This document shows positions 24,402-35,042 of a stretch of 64,000 nucleotides of DNA, one piece after another. Source of the DNA: Halomonas almeriensis (GTDB lineage: Bacteria > Pseudomonadota > Gammaproteobacteria > Pseudomonadales > Halomonadaceae); assembly GCF_030409235.1 (NCBI RefSeq), contig NZ_JAUFPO010000009.1, forward strand, positions 186,001-250,000, given 5' to 3'. The position numbers and the translations under genes were made by a program. The notes beneath the pieces were generated by a model. That model did not search any database and was not told the DNA's origin. It saw only the letters and a program-made list of their open reading frames with translations. The number at the start of each line of letters is the position of its first letter. Within the stretch, counting starts at the first letter, position 1.

Positions 24402-24419
24402 TGTAGGAGATTGCCTACA
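24402..24419 (+). promoter_or_regulatory. GacA-box-like palindrome upstream of the RsmZ-like RNA
   Basis: TGTAGG-AGATTG-CCTACA has the 6-6-6 layout of the Gac upstream activating sequence (TGTAAG-N6-CTTACA) with one symmetric change per half. It lies about 170 bp before the first GGA cluster of the RNA. An alternative is a plain mRNA hairpin in the eno trailer. Confidence 0.5.
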
Positions 24420-24453
24420 CGCAAGCGACGAGATTGACCCGATAAATCCTCGG

Positions 24454-24484
24454 AAGACTGGCGTTCATGACGTCAGTCTTTTTT
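24454..24484 (+). terminator. rho-independent terminator of eno
   Basis: Stem AAGACTGGCGT (24454-24464) with ACGTCAGTCTT (24470-24480), one G-U pair, loop TCATG, followed by TTTT. It lies about 80 bp after the eno stop and separates eno from the small RNA. Confidence 0.8.
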
Positions 24485-24584
24485 ATGCAATTGACTTAAA
24501 AGGAGTTTTTTGCAGGTCGTGATTTCCGGCTGTGCTCGGCATTGGTGATCGTCAAGTTGTGTAGTTGTGCAGCCGTGCCACAAT

Positions 24585-24757
24585 GCACTCGGGACAAGGG
24601 AGAGCCAGGCTCTTCCGGCAGGATGCTACGGGATGCATCTCGAGTGCGCGCGGTGTGACAGGACGTCGCCTCCGTGCAGGGACAACACTCAGGACGTGAG
24701 CGAAAGGAATCGCTCAAGGACGAGCTAGGAGCGGGCGGCCTTAGGGCCGCCTTTTTT
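24585..24757 (+). ncRNA. RsmZ/CsrB-class CsrA-sequestering small RNA (predicted)
   Basis: About 170 nt with ten GGA triplets (starting at 24592, 24599, 24621, 24631, 24661, 24680, 24692, 24706, 24718, 24728), roughly four times chance. Several sit in hairpin loops: CTCA-GGACG-TGAG (24688-24700), GCGA-AAGGAA-TCGC (24700-24713), GCTC-AAGGAC-GAGC (24712-24725). A 5' stem pairs GCACTCG (24585-24591) with CGAGTGC (24641-24647). The 3' end is a classic terminator. Such GGA-in-loop RNAs bind and titrate CsrA/RsmA; csrA is at 34629. In Pseudomonas rsmZ also lies beside fdxA, which is next here, so synteny supports the call. The 5' end is not fixed; TTGTGT (24557) and CACAAT (24579) with 16-bp spacing are a possible promoter. 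Confidence 0.8.
24734..24757 (+). terminator. terminator of the RsmZ-like RNA
   Basis: GGCGGCC (24734-24740), loop TTAG, GGCCGCC (24745-24751), then six T. Confidence 0.9.
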
Positions 24758-24802
24758 GTGGCTGGCCATCGGCCAGGCGGGCCGGGCAAGGGCCGGATAC
24801 AG

Positions 24803-24834
24803 ACGCGCCGGATGCCTCGCGACATCCGGCGCGT
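24803..24834 (-). terminator. hairpin between the RNA and fdxA
   Basis: Perfect 12-bp stem ACGCGCCGGATG/CATCCGGCGCGT with an 8-base loop, 32 bp past the fdxA stop. T residues follow only on the plus strand, so it may serve fdxA as a weak terminator or as a second stop for the RNA. Confidence 0.55.
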
Positions 24835-24865
24835 TTCTATCGATGGCTTTCGCTGGGCGCCGTCT

Positions 24866-25189
24866 TCAGCGCTCCAGATGCTCCAGTTTGCCGGTCTTGC
24901 CGTCCCACTGTTCGGCATCTTCCGGCGGATCCTGCTTCTCGGTGATGTTCGGCCAAGTCTCGGCGAGTTCGGCATTGATCTCGATGAACTGCTCCTGCCC
25001 CTCGGGCAGCTCGTCCTCCGAGTAGATGGCCTCGGCGGGGCACTCCGGTTCACACAGGGCGCAGTCGATGCACTCGTCAGGATGGATCACCAGGAAATTG
25101 GGGCCTTCGTAGAAGCAGTCCACCGGGCAGACCTCGACACAGTCGGTGTACTTGCACTTGATGCAGTTTTCGGTGACGACGAATGTCAT
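24866..25189 (-). CDS. fdxA: 7Fe ferredoxin (3Fe-4S/4Fe-4S), Azotobacter FdI type
   Basis: Small electron carrier in the cytoplasm. Nine cysteines match FdI: C9, C12, C17, C21, C25 and C40, C43, C46, C50 (C-x2-C-x4-C-x3-CP then [12 protein letters not shown]), giving one 3Fe-4S and one 4Fe-4S cluster. The C-terminal acidic extension to 107 aa is usual for this family. It lies downstream of mutS on the same strand but has its own AT-rich upstream region with two palindromes. Its 3' end faces the RsmZ-like RNA. The physiological partner is unknown. Confidence 0.94.
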   Translation of the reverse strand: MTFVVTENCIKCKYTDCVEVCPVDCFYEGPNFLVIHPDECIDCALCEPECPAEAIYSEDELPEGQEQFIEINAELAETWPNITEKQDPPEDAEQWDGKTGKLEHLER

Positions 25190-25261
25190 CTCTGTCTCCC
25201 TTCCTCGGGCCGAGGGTGTGCCGCGGCCAATCGGTCACTTGTGATGATGTTTGGTTATAAA

Positions 25262-25285
25262 AAAGATATATCTTATAATATCTTT
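25262..25285 (-). promoter_or_regulatory. AT-rich double palindrome in the fdxA promoter region
   Basis: AAAGATAT-N8-ATATCTTT (25262-25269, 25278-25285) overlaps the perfect 12-bp palindrome AAGATATATCTT (25263-25274). It contains TATAAG/TATAAT-like -10 sequences on the minus strand, about 75 bp before fdxA. It could be an operator, but the regulator is not known. Confidence 0.4.
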
Positions 25286-25333
25286 ATGCTTTGGCTCCAT
25301 TCTAGTCGTGCCGCCTTGCCGACCGCAAGACAG

Positions 25334-27919
25334 CTAGAGCCTTTCCTTCCAGTGATACAGCCACTCCAGCGCCTGCCTGGGCGTCATGTTGTCGACGCCC
25401 AGTGAGCCCAGACTTTCCACCATGGGGTGGGGGGCGCTGGCAAAGAGATCGGCCTGCTGAGGGCTGTTCGTCGAGGTGCCGTGGGTCCCGGATGTCCGGT
25501 CGCGCTGCCCCTGGTCGATTTCCTGCTGTTCCAGCACCGCCAGCTTCTCCCGCGCGCGGGCAATGACGTCCTGTGGCACGCCCGCCAGCTGGGCGACCTG
25601 CAGGCCGTAACTCTGACTGGCCGGGCCGTCCTCCACGCGATGCATGAAGACGATGCCGTCCTGATGCTCGGTGGCGGTCAGATGCACATTGGCCACGCCC
25701 TCGACCTGCTCGGCGAGTGCCGTCATCTCGAAGTAGTGGGTGGCGAACAGCGTGAAGGCCTGGCTGCGGGTCAACTGCTCGGCACTGGCCCAGGCCAGCG
25801 ACAGGCCGTCGAAAGTGCTGGTGCCGCGGCCGATTTCGTCCATCAGCACTAGGCTATGGTCGGTGGCGTTGTGCAGGATGTTGGCGGTCTCGGTCATCTC
25901 GACCATGAAGGTCGAGCGCCCCCCGGCCAGATCATCCGAGGAGCCGATGCGCGTGAAGATGCGGTCCACCGGCCCGACCGAGGCGGCATCGGCGGGCACG
26001 AAGCTGCCGGTGTGTGCCAGTAGGGTAATCAGCGCGGCCTGGCGCATGTAAGTCGACTTGCCGCCCATGTTAGGACCAGTGATCACCAGCATGCGCCGCT
26101 CGTCGTCCATGCGCAGGTCGTTGGGCACGAAGGGCGCGTCGCTGACCTGCTCGACCACCGGGTGCCGGCCGCCCCGGATGTCCAGCCCTGGCGCCTCGGG
26201 CAGCTCGGGTTGCACGAAATCGAGGGCCCGGGCGCGCTCGGCCAGGGTGGCCAGCACGTCCAGGGCGGCGAGCGCCTGGCCGGTGGCCTGCAGTGTCGCC
26301 AGTTCGGCGTTGAGATCATCAAGCAGGCTGTCGTAAAGCAGCTTTTCGCGTGCCAGGGCGCGGGACTTGGCGGACAGGGCCTTGTCCTCGAACTCCTTGA
26401 GCTCGGGGATGATGAAGCGCTCGGCGTTTTTCAACGTCTGGCGGCGGATGTAGTCCACCGGCGCCTCCTGGGCCTGGGCGCGGGGGAGCTCGATGAAATA
26501 GCCGTGCACGCGGTTGTAGCCGACCTTGAGGCCGGGCAGGCCGGTACGTTCGCGCTCACGGGTCTCGAGCTCGATCAGGTAGTCGCCGGCATGCTCGGCC
26601 AGTCCGCGGTGCTCATCGAGCTCGGCGTCGAAGCCCTCGGCGATGACGCCGCCATCGCGAATCACCACCGGCGGGTTGTCGACCAGGGCGCGACTCAGGG
26701 TGTCGGACAGCGTCGGGTAGGGGTGAATGCGGTGCTTCAGATCATCGAGCGCGGTGCCCGTGGCGAAGCGCGCGAGCTCGGCCTCGAGCTCCGGCAGCGC
26801 ATTCAGCGCATCGCGTAGCCTGGCCAGATCGCGTGGCCGCGCACTGTAGAGGGCCACGCGAGCCAGAATGCGTTCCACGTCGCCGATGGCCTTGAGGATG
26901 GTGCGTGGAGCCTCATGGGCATCGCCATCCAGAAGCAACGCCACCGCTGCCTGGCGGCCGGCCACCCGGGCGCGATCGCGCAGCGGGCGGTTCAGCCAGC
27001 GCTTGAGCAGTCGCGAGCCCATGGCCGTGGTGGTGGTGTCGAGCACACTGGCCAGGGTGTTGTCGTGGCCACCCCCGAGATTGACGCCGATCTCCAGATT
27101 GCGGCGGCTGGCCGCGTCGATCACCACCGCGTCGTCACGGTTCTCCACGCCGATGGCCGTGACATGGGGCAATGGCGAGCGCTGCGTGTCGCGGGCATAG
27201 TCGACCAACACCCCGGCGGCGGTGATGGCGGCCTCCAGGTGGGCACAGCCGAAGCCCTTGAGATCCTGAACGGCAAACTGGTCACAGAGGGTGCGGTTGG
27301 CGCTTTCCAGGTCAAATAGCCAGTCGCTCTCGCGGCGCAGACCCTGATGAGTGGCCAGTTCCGGCGGCAGACTTAGGCTCTCGGCAACCAGCAGTTCCGC
27401 CGGATCGAGTCGCGTGATCTCGGCCAGGGCCTCGCTCTCGCTGTCGACCTCGAGCACGCTGAAGCGGCCACTGGAGAGCTCCAGCCAGGCCAGCCCCCAG
27501 TGCTCTCCCGTGGCGTTCAGGGCAACCACCAGGTTGTCGCGACGGGCATCCAGCAAGGCCTCGTCATACAGGGTGCCGGGTGTGACGATACGCACCACCT
27601 GGCGCTCCACCGGCCCCTTGGCGGTGTTCGGGTCGCCCATCTGCTCGCAGATCGCGACCGATTCGCCGGCAGCGACCAGGCGCGCCAGATAGCCTTCGGC
27701 GCTGTGGTAGGGGACGCCCGCCATGGGGATCGGTTGCCCGGCCGACTGACCCCGCTGGGTCAGGGTGATGTCGAGGATGCCGGCGGCGCGTCGGGCGTCG
27801 TCGTAAAACAGCTCGTAGAAATCGCCCATACGGTAGAAGAGCAGCACGTCGGGGTGTTCGCGCTTGATCTTCAGGTACTGGGCCATCATCGGGGTATGAG
27901 AGGTGCTGGCCTTGGACAT
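25334..27919 (-). CDS. mutS: DNA mismatch repair protein MutS
   Basis: Recognises mispairs and starts methyl-directed repair with MutL. Seen: N-terminal mismatch-binding domain with the conserved [11 protein letters not shown] (Phe-x-Glu type), connector, core and lever domains, then the ATPase with Walker [39 protein letters not shown] (signature region), [14 protein letters not shown] (Walker B) and FATHYFEMT. Length 861 aa is standard. The start at 27919 has AAGGA 5 bases upstream. It is divergent from pncC; the order fdxA-mutS-cinA-recA is that of Pseudomonas. Confidence 0.97.
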   Translation of the reverse strand: MSKASTSHTPMMAQYLKIKREHPDVLLFYRMGDFYELFYDDARRAAGILDITLTQRGQSAGQPIPMAGVPYHSAEGYLARLVAAGESVAICEQMGDPNTAKGPVERQVVRIVTPGTLYDEALLDARRDNLVVALNATGEHWGLAWLELSSGRFSVLEVDSESEALAEITRLDPAELLVAESLSLPPELATHQGLRRESDWLFDLESANRTLCDQFAVQDLKGFGCAHLEAAITAAGVLVDYARDTQRSPLPHVTAIGVENRDDAVVIDAASRRNLEIGVNLGGGHDNTLASVLDTTTTAMGSRLLKRWLNRPLRDRARVAGRQAAVALLLDGDAHEAPRTILKAIGDVERILARVALYSARPRDLARLRDALNALPELEAELARFATGTALDDLKHRIHPYPTLSDTLSRALVDNPPVVIRDGGVIAEGFDAELDEHRGLAEHAGDYLIELETRERERTGLPGLKVGYNRVHGYFIELPRAQAQEAPVDYIRRQTLKNAERFIIPELKEFEDKALSAKSRALAREKLLYDSLLDDLNAELATLQATGQALAALDVLATLAERARALDFVQPELPEAPGLDIRGGRHPVVEQVSDAPFVPNDLRMDDERRMLVITGPNMGGKSTYMRQAALITLLAHTGSFVPADAASVGPVDRIFTRIGSSDDLAGGRSTFMVEMTETANILHNATDHSLVLMDEIGRGTSTFDGLSLAWASAEQLTRSQAFTLFATHYFEMTALAEQVEGVANVHLTATEHQDGIVFMHRVEDGPASQSYGLQVAQLAGVPQDVIARAREKLAVLEQQEIDQGQRDRTSGTHGTSTNSPQQADLFASAPHPMVESLGSLGVDNMTPRQALEWLYHWKERL

Positions 27920-28087
27920 GGGCTTCCTTGACGGGCAGGTCGGATTGAGGCGACACGGGCATTGGTATTACCGCGGGGGATGTCATGCATGTCGCAGTCA
28001 AACCCAGTATTCTACGCTCAAGGAAGTGCGGCGTCAGGGGCCTGTGTTGCCCCGTCGCCCATCACCTACTCAGCGGGAGAACCGATC

Positions 28088-28603
28088 ATGGCTTTGCATG
28101 CCGAAAGCGCCGAGCCCCTGGATGCCGAGCGTCTGGCCGAACGCCTGGGGGTATTATGTCGACAGCGGCGCATCCTGGTGAGCGCCGCGGAGTCCTGCAC
28201 CGGTGGCGGCGTGTCCAGCGCCATCACGGCGATTGCCGGCAGCTCCGAGTATTTCGAGACAGGCTATGTGACCTATTCGAACGGCGCCAAGCAACGCCTG
28301 CTGGGCGTTGACGAGTCGCTGCTGACGACCCATGGCGCGGTCAGTCGCCCTGTGGTTGAGGCCATGGTGGCCGGCGCCTGTGCCGACAGCGGTGCTGACC
28401 TGACGGTGGCCATCAGCGGAGTGGCTGGCCCTGCGGGGGGCACGCCGGAAAAGCCTGTAGGGACCGTCTGGCTGGCCTGGGGCAATCAATGGCAATGCTC
28501 GGCCGAATGCCTGCACCTCACCGGCGATCGCGAGGCGGTCCGTCAGGCCGCGGTCAAGGAGGCACTGGCCGGTCTGGTGCGCTGGTTGTCGGCCGACGAC
28601 TAA
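28088..28603 (+). CDS. pncC: nicotinamide-nucleotide amidohydrolase (CinA C-terminal domain protein)
   Basis: Deamidates nicotinamide mononucleotide to nicotinate mononucleotide in the pyridine nucleotide cycle that recycles NMN made by DNA ligase (a functional link to ligA in this window, inference). It has the CinA C-terminal motifs AAESCTGGGVSSAIT, GYVTYSNGAKQRLLGV, AISGVAGPAGGTPEKPVGTVW. Length 171 aa equals the single-domain form (PncC), without the MoeA-like half of CinA. ATG at 28088 has GGGAG upstream. It lies just before recA, as cinA does in many proteobacteria. Confidence 0.92.
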   Translation: MALHAESAEPLDAERLAERLGVLCRQRRILVSAAESCTGGGVSSAITAIAGSSEYFETGYVTYSNGAKQRLLGVDESLLTTHGAVSRPVVEAMVAGACADSGADLTVAISGVAGPAGGTPEKPVGTVWLAWGNQWQCSAECLHLTGDREAVRQAAVKEALAGLVRWLSADD

Positions 28604-28647
28604 AGCGTCGCCCGGGGGCTGGTCGAGACGTGTTTTTTTCGCCATAA

Positions 28648-28667
28648 TACTGTTCAATCATACAGTA
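28648..28667 (+). promoter_or_regulatory. LexA (SOS) box of recA
   Basis: TACTGTTCAATCATACAGTA: CTGT-N8-ACAG with full TACTG/CAGTA arms, 60 bp before the recA start; CATAAT (28643-28648) overlapping its left edge is the likely -10, so LexA would block the polymerase. Confidence 0.92.
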
Positions 28668-28726
28668 AAGAGCAGGGCGCTCTTTCCTGCTGACACCGAT
28701 GTTTCGCTATCGCTTAGGAGGCCTTC

Positions 28727-29794
<1,068 letters not shown>

Positions 29795-29797
29795 TCG

Positions 29798-30262
29798 ATG
29801 ACCGCAACGCCCGACAGCTCGCCCCGGGATGACGCCATCCGACTGCTGGCGAGACGCGAGTATGGCCGTCAGGAACTGCGACAGCGCCTGGCGGCCAAGG
29901 GTCATGAACCGGACCAAGTGGAAGCCTGCCTGGACGAGCTGGAAGAGCAGGGGCTGCAGTCGGATCAGCGCTTTGCCGAGAGCTTTCTGCGCTCGCGGGT
30001 GGCGCGCGGCCAGGGCCCCGTCAAGGTGCGAGCCGAGCTGGGCCAGCGTGGCATCGACGATGCTACCCAGGCCCAGGCATTCGACGAAGTGGCCGATGAA
30101 GTCGACTGGTACGAGCTCGCCGCGGCAGTGCTGGCCCGGCGCTTTTCGGGGCCCGGCGACAGCCCGCGTGAACGAGCCCGTCGCGAGCGCTTCCTCGCCG
30201 GCAGAGGCTTCGATTTCGACCAGCTTCGTCATGCCATGACGCATGCCTGGGACACCCCCTGA
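29798..30262 (+). CDS. recX: regulatory protein RecX
   Basis: Limits RecA activity by capping and destabilising its filaments. The 154-aa product has the RecX three-helix repeats (LLARREYGRQELRQRLAAKG, QSDQRFAESFLRSRVARGQGPVKVRAEL). It starts 3 bp after recA, so it is likely co-transcribed under SOS control. The ATG has no strong ribosome site of its own, which fits low, coupled expression. Confidence 0.93.
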   Translation: MTATPDSSPRDDAIRLLARREYGRQELRQRLAAKGHEPDQVEACLDELEEQGLQSDQRFAESFLRSRVARGQGPVKVRAELGQRGIDDATQAQAFDEVADEVDWYELAAAVLARRFSGPGDSPRERARRERFLAGRGFDFDQLRHAMTHAWDTP

Positions 30263-30285
30263 CCCGCCTGTCTGTCCTGCACACC

Positions 30286-30314
30286 CTGTCGTGGGCGGAT
30301 GACTGCGCTATAAT
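30286..30314 (+). promoter_or_regulatory. probable alaS promoter
   Basis: Perfect -10 TATAAT (30309-30314) with a weak -35 CTGTCG (30286-30291) at 17 bp. The leader of about 130 nt contains the hairpin CCGGGC-GTGAT-GCCCGG near 30403-30420. Confidence 0.6.
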
Positions 30315-30452
30315 GTCTCCCTTTGCCAAGAAAGCCCGGCTCGACTGCCCCGGATGCCCTCACGCCGGATCATGCAGAGCCGTTCTGCCGGCTTTCCAGT
30401 GCCCCGGGCGTGATGCCCGGCGGGCCACCATGCTTATTGTCACGGATATTCC

Positions 30453-33059
30453 ATGAAAAGTGCAGACATCAGACAGGCCTTTCTGAGCTACTTCGCGGAG
30501 CGAGGGCATACCATCGTCCCGACGAGCTCCCTAGTGCCGGACAACGACCCGACCCTGCTGTTTACCAATGCCGGCATGGTGCCGTTCAAGGACGTTTTCC
30601 TGGGTCGTGATCCGCGCTCCTATGTGCGCGCCACCTCGGCGCAGCGCTGCGTGCGAGCCGGCGGCAAGCACAATGACCTGGACAACGTCGGTTACACCGC
30701 ACGTCACCACACCTTTTTTGAGATGCTGGGCAATTTCAGCTTCGGCGATTACTTCAAGCGTGATGCTATCCAGTTTGCCTGGCGCTTTCTGACCGAGGTG
30801 CTGGGGCTGCCCCGCGAGAAGCTGTGGGTCACGGTGCACGTCAGTGATGAAGAAGCCGAGCGTATTTGGAAGGACGAGGTCGGCATCGACCCCGAGCGCT
30901 TCTCGCGGCTAGAGGACGACAATTTCTGGCAGATGGGCGATACCGGCCCCTGCGGGCCGAGCTCCGAGGTCTTCTTCGATCACGGCCCCGAGGTCTGGGG
31001 TGGCCCGCCCGGCAGTCCGGAAGAGGACGGGGATCGCTACATCGAGATCTGGAACCTGGTGTTCATGCAGTTCGATCGCGATGCCGGCGGCAACATGAAC
31101 CCGCTGCCCAGGCCGTCCATCGACACCGGCATGGGGCTGGAGCGCATCGCGGCGGTCATGCAGGGCGTGCACTCCAACTATGAGATCGACCTCTTCCAGA
31201 ATCTGCTGAAGGCCGCCGCCAGTGCCACCGGGCATGATGACATCATGGCGCCGTCCCTCTGCGTGATCGCCGATCATATCCGTTCCTGCGCCTTCCTGAT
31301 TGCCGATGGCGTCATGCCTTCCAATGAGGGGCGGGGCTATGTGCTGCGCCGGATCATTCGTCGTGCCGTGCGTCACGGTCACAAGCTGGGTGCCCAGGGC
31401 AGCTTCTTCCACACCCTGGTGGCGGCACTGGATGCGGAGATGGGCGAGGCCTATCCGGAGCTGCGCGAGGCTCGGGACCAGATCGAGCGTGTTCTGCTCA
31501 AGGAGGAGGAACAGTTTGCCCGCACCCTGGAACACGGCATGGGGATGCTGGGAGAGGCGCTGGATGCTCTGGAAGGGGATATGCTGGCCGGCGAGACGGT
31601 GTTCAAGCTCTATGACACCTACGGCTTTCCCTATGATCTCACCGCGGATGTCTGCCGCGAGCGCGGCGTCTCGCTGGATGAGGCCGGTTTCGAGCGCGAG
31701 CTGGAAGCGCAGCGTCAGCGGGCCCGTGCCGCCAGTCAGTTCGGGGTCGATTATGGCGCCGCCCTGGAGCTCGATGGCGAGAGCGAATTCACCGGCTATG
31801 AGCGTCTCGAGGACAGGGCCCGGGTGATCGCACTGATCGATGAGCAGGGCCAGGCGCTGGCGCAGCTTCAGGCCGAGCAGTCCGGTGTGGTGGTGCTCGA
31901 TCGGACGCCCTTCTATGGTGAATCGGGCGGCCAGGTGGGCGACACTGGCTATCTCGAACTCGAGACCGGCCGTTTTCTGGTCGAGGACACCCAGAAGCAG
32001 TCCGGCCACCACCTGCACCGTGGGCGCCTGCTGGAGGGCCAGCTGGCCGTGGGAACGGAGGTCTCGCCGCGCGTCGACTCGAGCCTGCGCGCCGCCACGG
32101 TGCGCAACCACTCGGCCACCCACCTGCTGCACCAGGCCCTGCGCATGGTGCTCGGCGAGCATGTTCAGCAGAAGGGGTCGCTGGTCACGCCGGAACGCCT
32201 GCGTTTCGACTTCAGTCATTTCGAGCCGATGAGCGCGGAGCAACTGGCCGAGGTCGAACGCCTGGTCAATGAGCAGGTGCTGTCCAATGCGCCCACCCGT
32301 ATCGAGCATATGACCCTCGATCAGGCCAAAGCCAAGGGCGCCGCGGCACTCTTCGAGGCCAAGTACGCCGACAGCGTGCGGGTGCTGACCATCGGTGCCG
32401 ATGACTTTTCCATCGAGCTCTGCGGAGGGACTCACGTGGCGCGCAGCGGCGATATCGGTTGCTGCCACATCGTCGCCGAAGTCGGCATTGCCAGCGGCGT
32501 GCGACGCATCGAGGCGCTGACCGGTGATGGCGCGTTGGCCTATTTCCGCGAGCAGGAAGCGCGAGTGGCGCGGCTGGGAGAGCGCCTCAAAGCCAAGCCC
32601 GAACAGGTCGAGGAAAGGGTTGCCGCGCTGGTCGACGGCAACCGGCAGATGGAGAAGGAGCTCGAGCGCCTCAAGGCAAGGCTGGCCAGTGCGGCGGGCA
32701 GCGACATGCTCGCCGAGGCGCGCGAGGTCAAGGGCGTGAAGGTGCTGGCCAAGCAGCTCGAGGGCGTGTCCGGCAAGGAGCTTCGCGGCCTGCTGGACCA
32801 GGTCAAGAACAAGATCGGCTCGGGCGTGGTGGTGCTCGGTGTCGCTGACGAAAGCGCCGGCAAGGTCAGTCTGATTGCCGGTGTCACCCAGGATCTGACC
32901 GCGCAATTGAAAGCCGGTGAACTGGTCAATCACGTCGCTTCGCGAGTGGGCGGCAAGGGCGGTGGGCGTCCTGACATGGCCCAGGCCGGAGGCAGCGATG
33001 CTGCGGCGTTGCCCGGTGCCCTGGATAGCGTCGCGGACTGGGTCGGCGACAAGCTCTGA
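30453..33059 (+). CDS. alaS: alanyl-tRNA synthetase
   Basis: Charges tRNA-Ala and edits mischarged Ser and Gly. Order: class II catalytic core ([19 protein letters not shown], motif region [30 protein letters not shown]), tRNA-recognition helices, editing domain with the zinc ligands HSATH and CGGTHV, coiled-coil segment, and the C-terminal DHHA1 domain ending in [15 protein letters not shown]. Length 868 aa is normal. The alaS-lysC-csrA order is the same as in Pseudomonas. Confidence 0.97.
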   Translation: MKSADIRQAFLSYFAERGHTIVPTSSLVPDNDPTLLFTNAGMVPFKDVFLGRDPRSYVRATSAQRCVRAGGKHNDLDNVGYTARHHTFFEMLGNFSFGDYFKRDAIQFAWRFLTEVLGLPREKLWVTVHVSDEEAERIWKDEVGIDPERFSRLEDDNFWQMGDTGPCGPSSEVFFDHGPEVWGGPPGSPEEDGDRYIEIWNLVFMQFDRDAGGNMNPLPRPSIDTGMGLERIAAVMQGVHSNYEIDLFQNLLKAAASATGHDDIMAPSLCVIADHIRSCAFLIADGVMPSNEGRGYVLRRIIRRAVRHGHKLGAQGSFFHTLVAALDAEMGEAYPELREARDQIERVLLKEEEQFARTLEHGMGMLGEALDALEGDMLAGETVFKLYDTYGFPYDLTADVCRERGVSLDEAGFERELEAQRQRARAASQFGVDYGAALELDGESEFTGYERLEDRARVIALIDEQGQALAQLQAEQSGVVVLDRTPFYGESGGQVGDTGYLELETGRFLVEDTQKQSGHHLHRGRLLEGQLAVGTEVSPRVDSSLRAATVRNHSATHLLHQALRMVLGEHVQQKGSLVTPERLRFDFSHFEPMSAEQLAEVERLVNEQVLSNAPTRIEHMTLDQAKAKGAAALFEAKYADSVRVLTIGADDFSIELCGGTHVARSGDIGCCHIVAEVGIASGVRRIEALTGDGALAYFREQEARVARLGERLKAKPEQVEERVAALVDGNRQMEKELERLKARLASAAGSDMLAEAREVKGVKVLAKQLEGVSGKELRGLLDQVKNKIGSGVVVLGVADESAGKVSLIAGVTQDLTAQLKAGELVNHVASRVGGKGGGRPDMAQAGGSDAAALPGALDSVADWVGDKL

Positions 33060-33070
33060 TGGCAATCCCG

Positions 33071-33104
33071 GGGCCGAAGGGGAGATACCTTCGGCCCTTG
33101 CTTT
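33071..33104 (+). terminator. terminator of alaS
   Basis: GGGCCGAAGG (33071-33080), loop GGAGATA, CCTTCGGCCC (33088-33097), then TTGCTTT. Confidence 0.65.
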
Positions 33105-33161
33105 ATGCGCAAGGTCCGTTTTTCCTTCGAACGTTAACCCGCCAGAGAGGGGCAACGATTA

Positions 33162-34412
33162 ATGGCACTATACGTACAGAAGTTTGGCGGTACCTCGGTG
33201 GGCTCGGTGGAGCGCATCAAGGCCGTGGCCGAAAAGGTCAAGCGCTTCCGCGATCAAGGCCATCAGGTCGTGGTGGTAGTCTCCGCGATGAGTGGCGAGA
33301 CCAATCGCCTGATCGGCCTGGCCAACGACATCAATGATGAGCCAACGCCGCGCGAAATGGACATGCTGGTCTCCACCGGCGAGCAGGTGACCATCTCGCT
33401 GTTGGCCATGGCGCTGCACAAGCTGGGTGTGCCGGCTACTTCCTACACCGGGTCGCAGGTCGGCATTCTGACCGACAGCTCGCATACCAAGGCGCGCATT
33501 CAGCGCATCGAGACCGAGGACATGCGTGCCGACCTGGATGATGGTCAGGTGGCCGTTGTGGCCGGTTTTCAGGGGGTCGACGAGGAAGGCAACATCACGA
33601 CCCTGGGGCGCGGCGGGTCCGATACCACCGGTGTCGCCCTGGCCGCTGCGCTGAATGCCGATGAGTGCCAGATCTATACCGATGTCGATGGTGTCTATAC
33701 CACGGACCCGCGGGTCTGCTCGCGGGCTCAGCGTCTGGACACCATTACCGTCGAGGAGATGCTCGAGCTGGCCAGCCTGGGTTCCAAGGTGCTGCAGATT
33801 CGCGCCGTCGAGTTCGCCGGCAAATACAATGTTCCGCTGCGTGTGCTGTCCAGTTTCGAAGAAGGCCCGGGCACGCTGATTGTCGCAGACTCCGATAATG
33901 ACGAGGATTCCATGGAAGAACCGCTGATCTCCGGTATTGCCTTTACCGCCAATGAGGCCAAGCTGACGTTGCTCAACACGCCGGATGTGCCGGGTGTGGC
34001 ATCGAAGATCCTGGGGCCGATCGCCGATGCCAATATCGAGATCGACATGATTGTGCAGAACGTGGCTCCCTCCGGTGGCTATACCGACTTCACCTTCACG
34101 GTCGCCAAGGGGGATTACAAGCAGACCCTCGACATCCTCAAGCAACAGGTTCTGCCGGCACTGGGCGAAGGGGAGCTCAAGGCGGACGACAACATCGCCA
34201 AGGTCTCGCTCGTCGGTGTGGGCATGCGCTCCCATGCCGGTGTGGCCTCCAAGATGTTTCGTGTGCTGTCGGCGGAAAACATCAATATCCGCATGGTCTC
34301 CACCTCGGAGATCAAGATCTCGGTGGTCATCGACGAGAAGCACATGGAGCTCGCGGTGCGTGCCCTGCATGAGGCCTTCGGGCTCGACAAGACGGCCATT
34401 GAGCAAGAATAA
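33162..34412 (+). CDS. lysC: aspartate kinase (monofunctional)
   Basis: Phosphorylates aspartate, the first committed step to lysine, methionine, threonine and, in many halophiles, ectoine (by way of aspartate semialdehyde). Seen: kinase motif KFGGTSVGS, GFQGVDEEGNITTLGRGGSDTT, YTDVDGVYTTDPR, and two C-terminal ACT domains (from about residue 265) that bind feedback inhibitors. Length 416 aa fits the LysC-alpha class of Pseudomonas, without a homoserine dehydrogenase domain. A possible link to osmoprotection is inference. Confidence 0.96.
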   Translation: MALYVQKFGGTSVGSVERIKAVAEKVKRFRDQGHQVVVVVSAMSGETNRLIGLANDINDEPTPREMDMLVSTGEQVTISLLAMALHKLGVPATSYTGSQVGILTDSSHTKARIQRIETEDMRADLDDGQVAVVAGFQGVDEEGNITTLGRGGSDTTGVALAAALNADECQIYTDVDGVYTTDPRVCSRAQRLDTITVEEMLELASLGSKVLQIRAVEFAGKYNVPLRVLSSFEEGPGTLIVADSDNDEDSMEEPLISGIAFTANEAKLTLLNTPDVPGVASKILGPIADANIEIDMIVQNVAPSGGYTDFTFTVAKGDYKQTLDILKQQVLPALGEGELKADDNIAKVSLVGVGMRSHAGVASKMFRVLSAENINIRMVSTSEIKISVVIDEKHMELAVRALHEAFGLDKTAIEQE

Positions 34413-34628
34413 TCCTCGCTTCGTGTCACAGCTTCTACGCTGTTAGACATGGATCAATGCACTGAAAGATGTGCACCTTCGGGCGTGTTGCCAAATGTCC
34501 CGGGCATCACGCTTGGCTTGAGGGCGACAACGTGCCATGGTTCTAGGTGATTTAGTGCGAGGGTTGTCGTCCTCTGTCGATGAATGCATCCCTTAGTTGC
34601 AAGCCAAAGTCTGAAAAGGAGATCAGTC

Positions 34629-34826
34629 ATGCTCATCCTGACCCGCCGTGTGGGCGAAACCCTGATGGTGGGTGACGACATAACCGTCACCGTTCTCGGG
34701 GTCAAAGGAAACCAGGTCCGCATCGGCGTGAATGCGCCCAAGGATGTCGCCGTGCATCGTGAAGAGATCTATCAGCGCATTCAGCGCGAGAAGACCGACG
34801 AGGATCACGACGACGAGATGCCTTGA
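34629..34826 (+). CDS. csrA: carbon storage regulator CsrA (RsmA)
   Basis: Dimeric RNA-binding protein that blocks or stabilises target mRNAs at GGA motifs. The 65-aa product begins [17 protein letters not shown] and carries [25 protein letters not shown], the full CsrA fold with the RNA-binding Arg-rich ends (RR near 6-7, HRE at 43-45). I chose ATG at 34629, with AAGGAG 8 bases upstream. That site itself holds GGA, so autoregulation is possible. The GGA-rich RNA at 24585-24757 is its likely antagonist. Confidence 0.97.
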   Translation: MLILTRRVGETLMVGDDITVTVLGVKGNQVRIGVNAPKDVAVHREEIYQRIQREKTDEDHDDEMP

Positions 34827-34929
34827 GCCGTGCTCCGGCACTGGCTGATAACGGCTTTGAACGATAAAAAACGCGTCCAGGTATGGACAACAGGGTTTCT
34901 GATAGGTAGGATACGCACCGTGCCGATGG

Positions 34930-35022
34930 GGAGAGGTGGCCGAGTGGCTGAAGGCGCTCCCCTGCTAAGGGAGTAAGGGGTTAATAGCCCCTTCGAGGGT
35001 TCGAATCCCTCTCTCTCCGCCA
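34930..35022 (+). tRNA. tRNA-Ser (anticodon GCT)
   Basis: Class II tRNA of 93 nt with a long variable arm. Acceptor GGAGAGG/TCTCTCC, T arm GAGGGTTCGAATCCCTC, encoded CCA at 35020-35022. The anticodon loop CTGCTAA gives GCT, reading AGC and AGT. Confidence 0.95.
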
Positions 35023-35042
35023 CCATTGGTACCAGAAGGTAA

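Noticed and set aside
30909-33155. 748-codon antisense open frame opposite alaS
   Set aside because: Codon-bias shadow of alaS; no recognisable motif in the translation.
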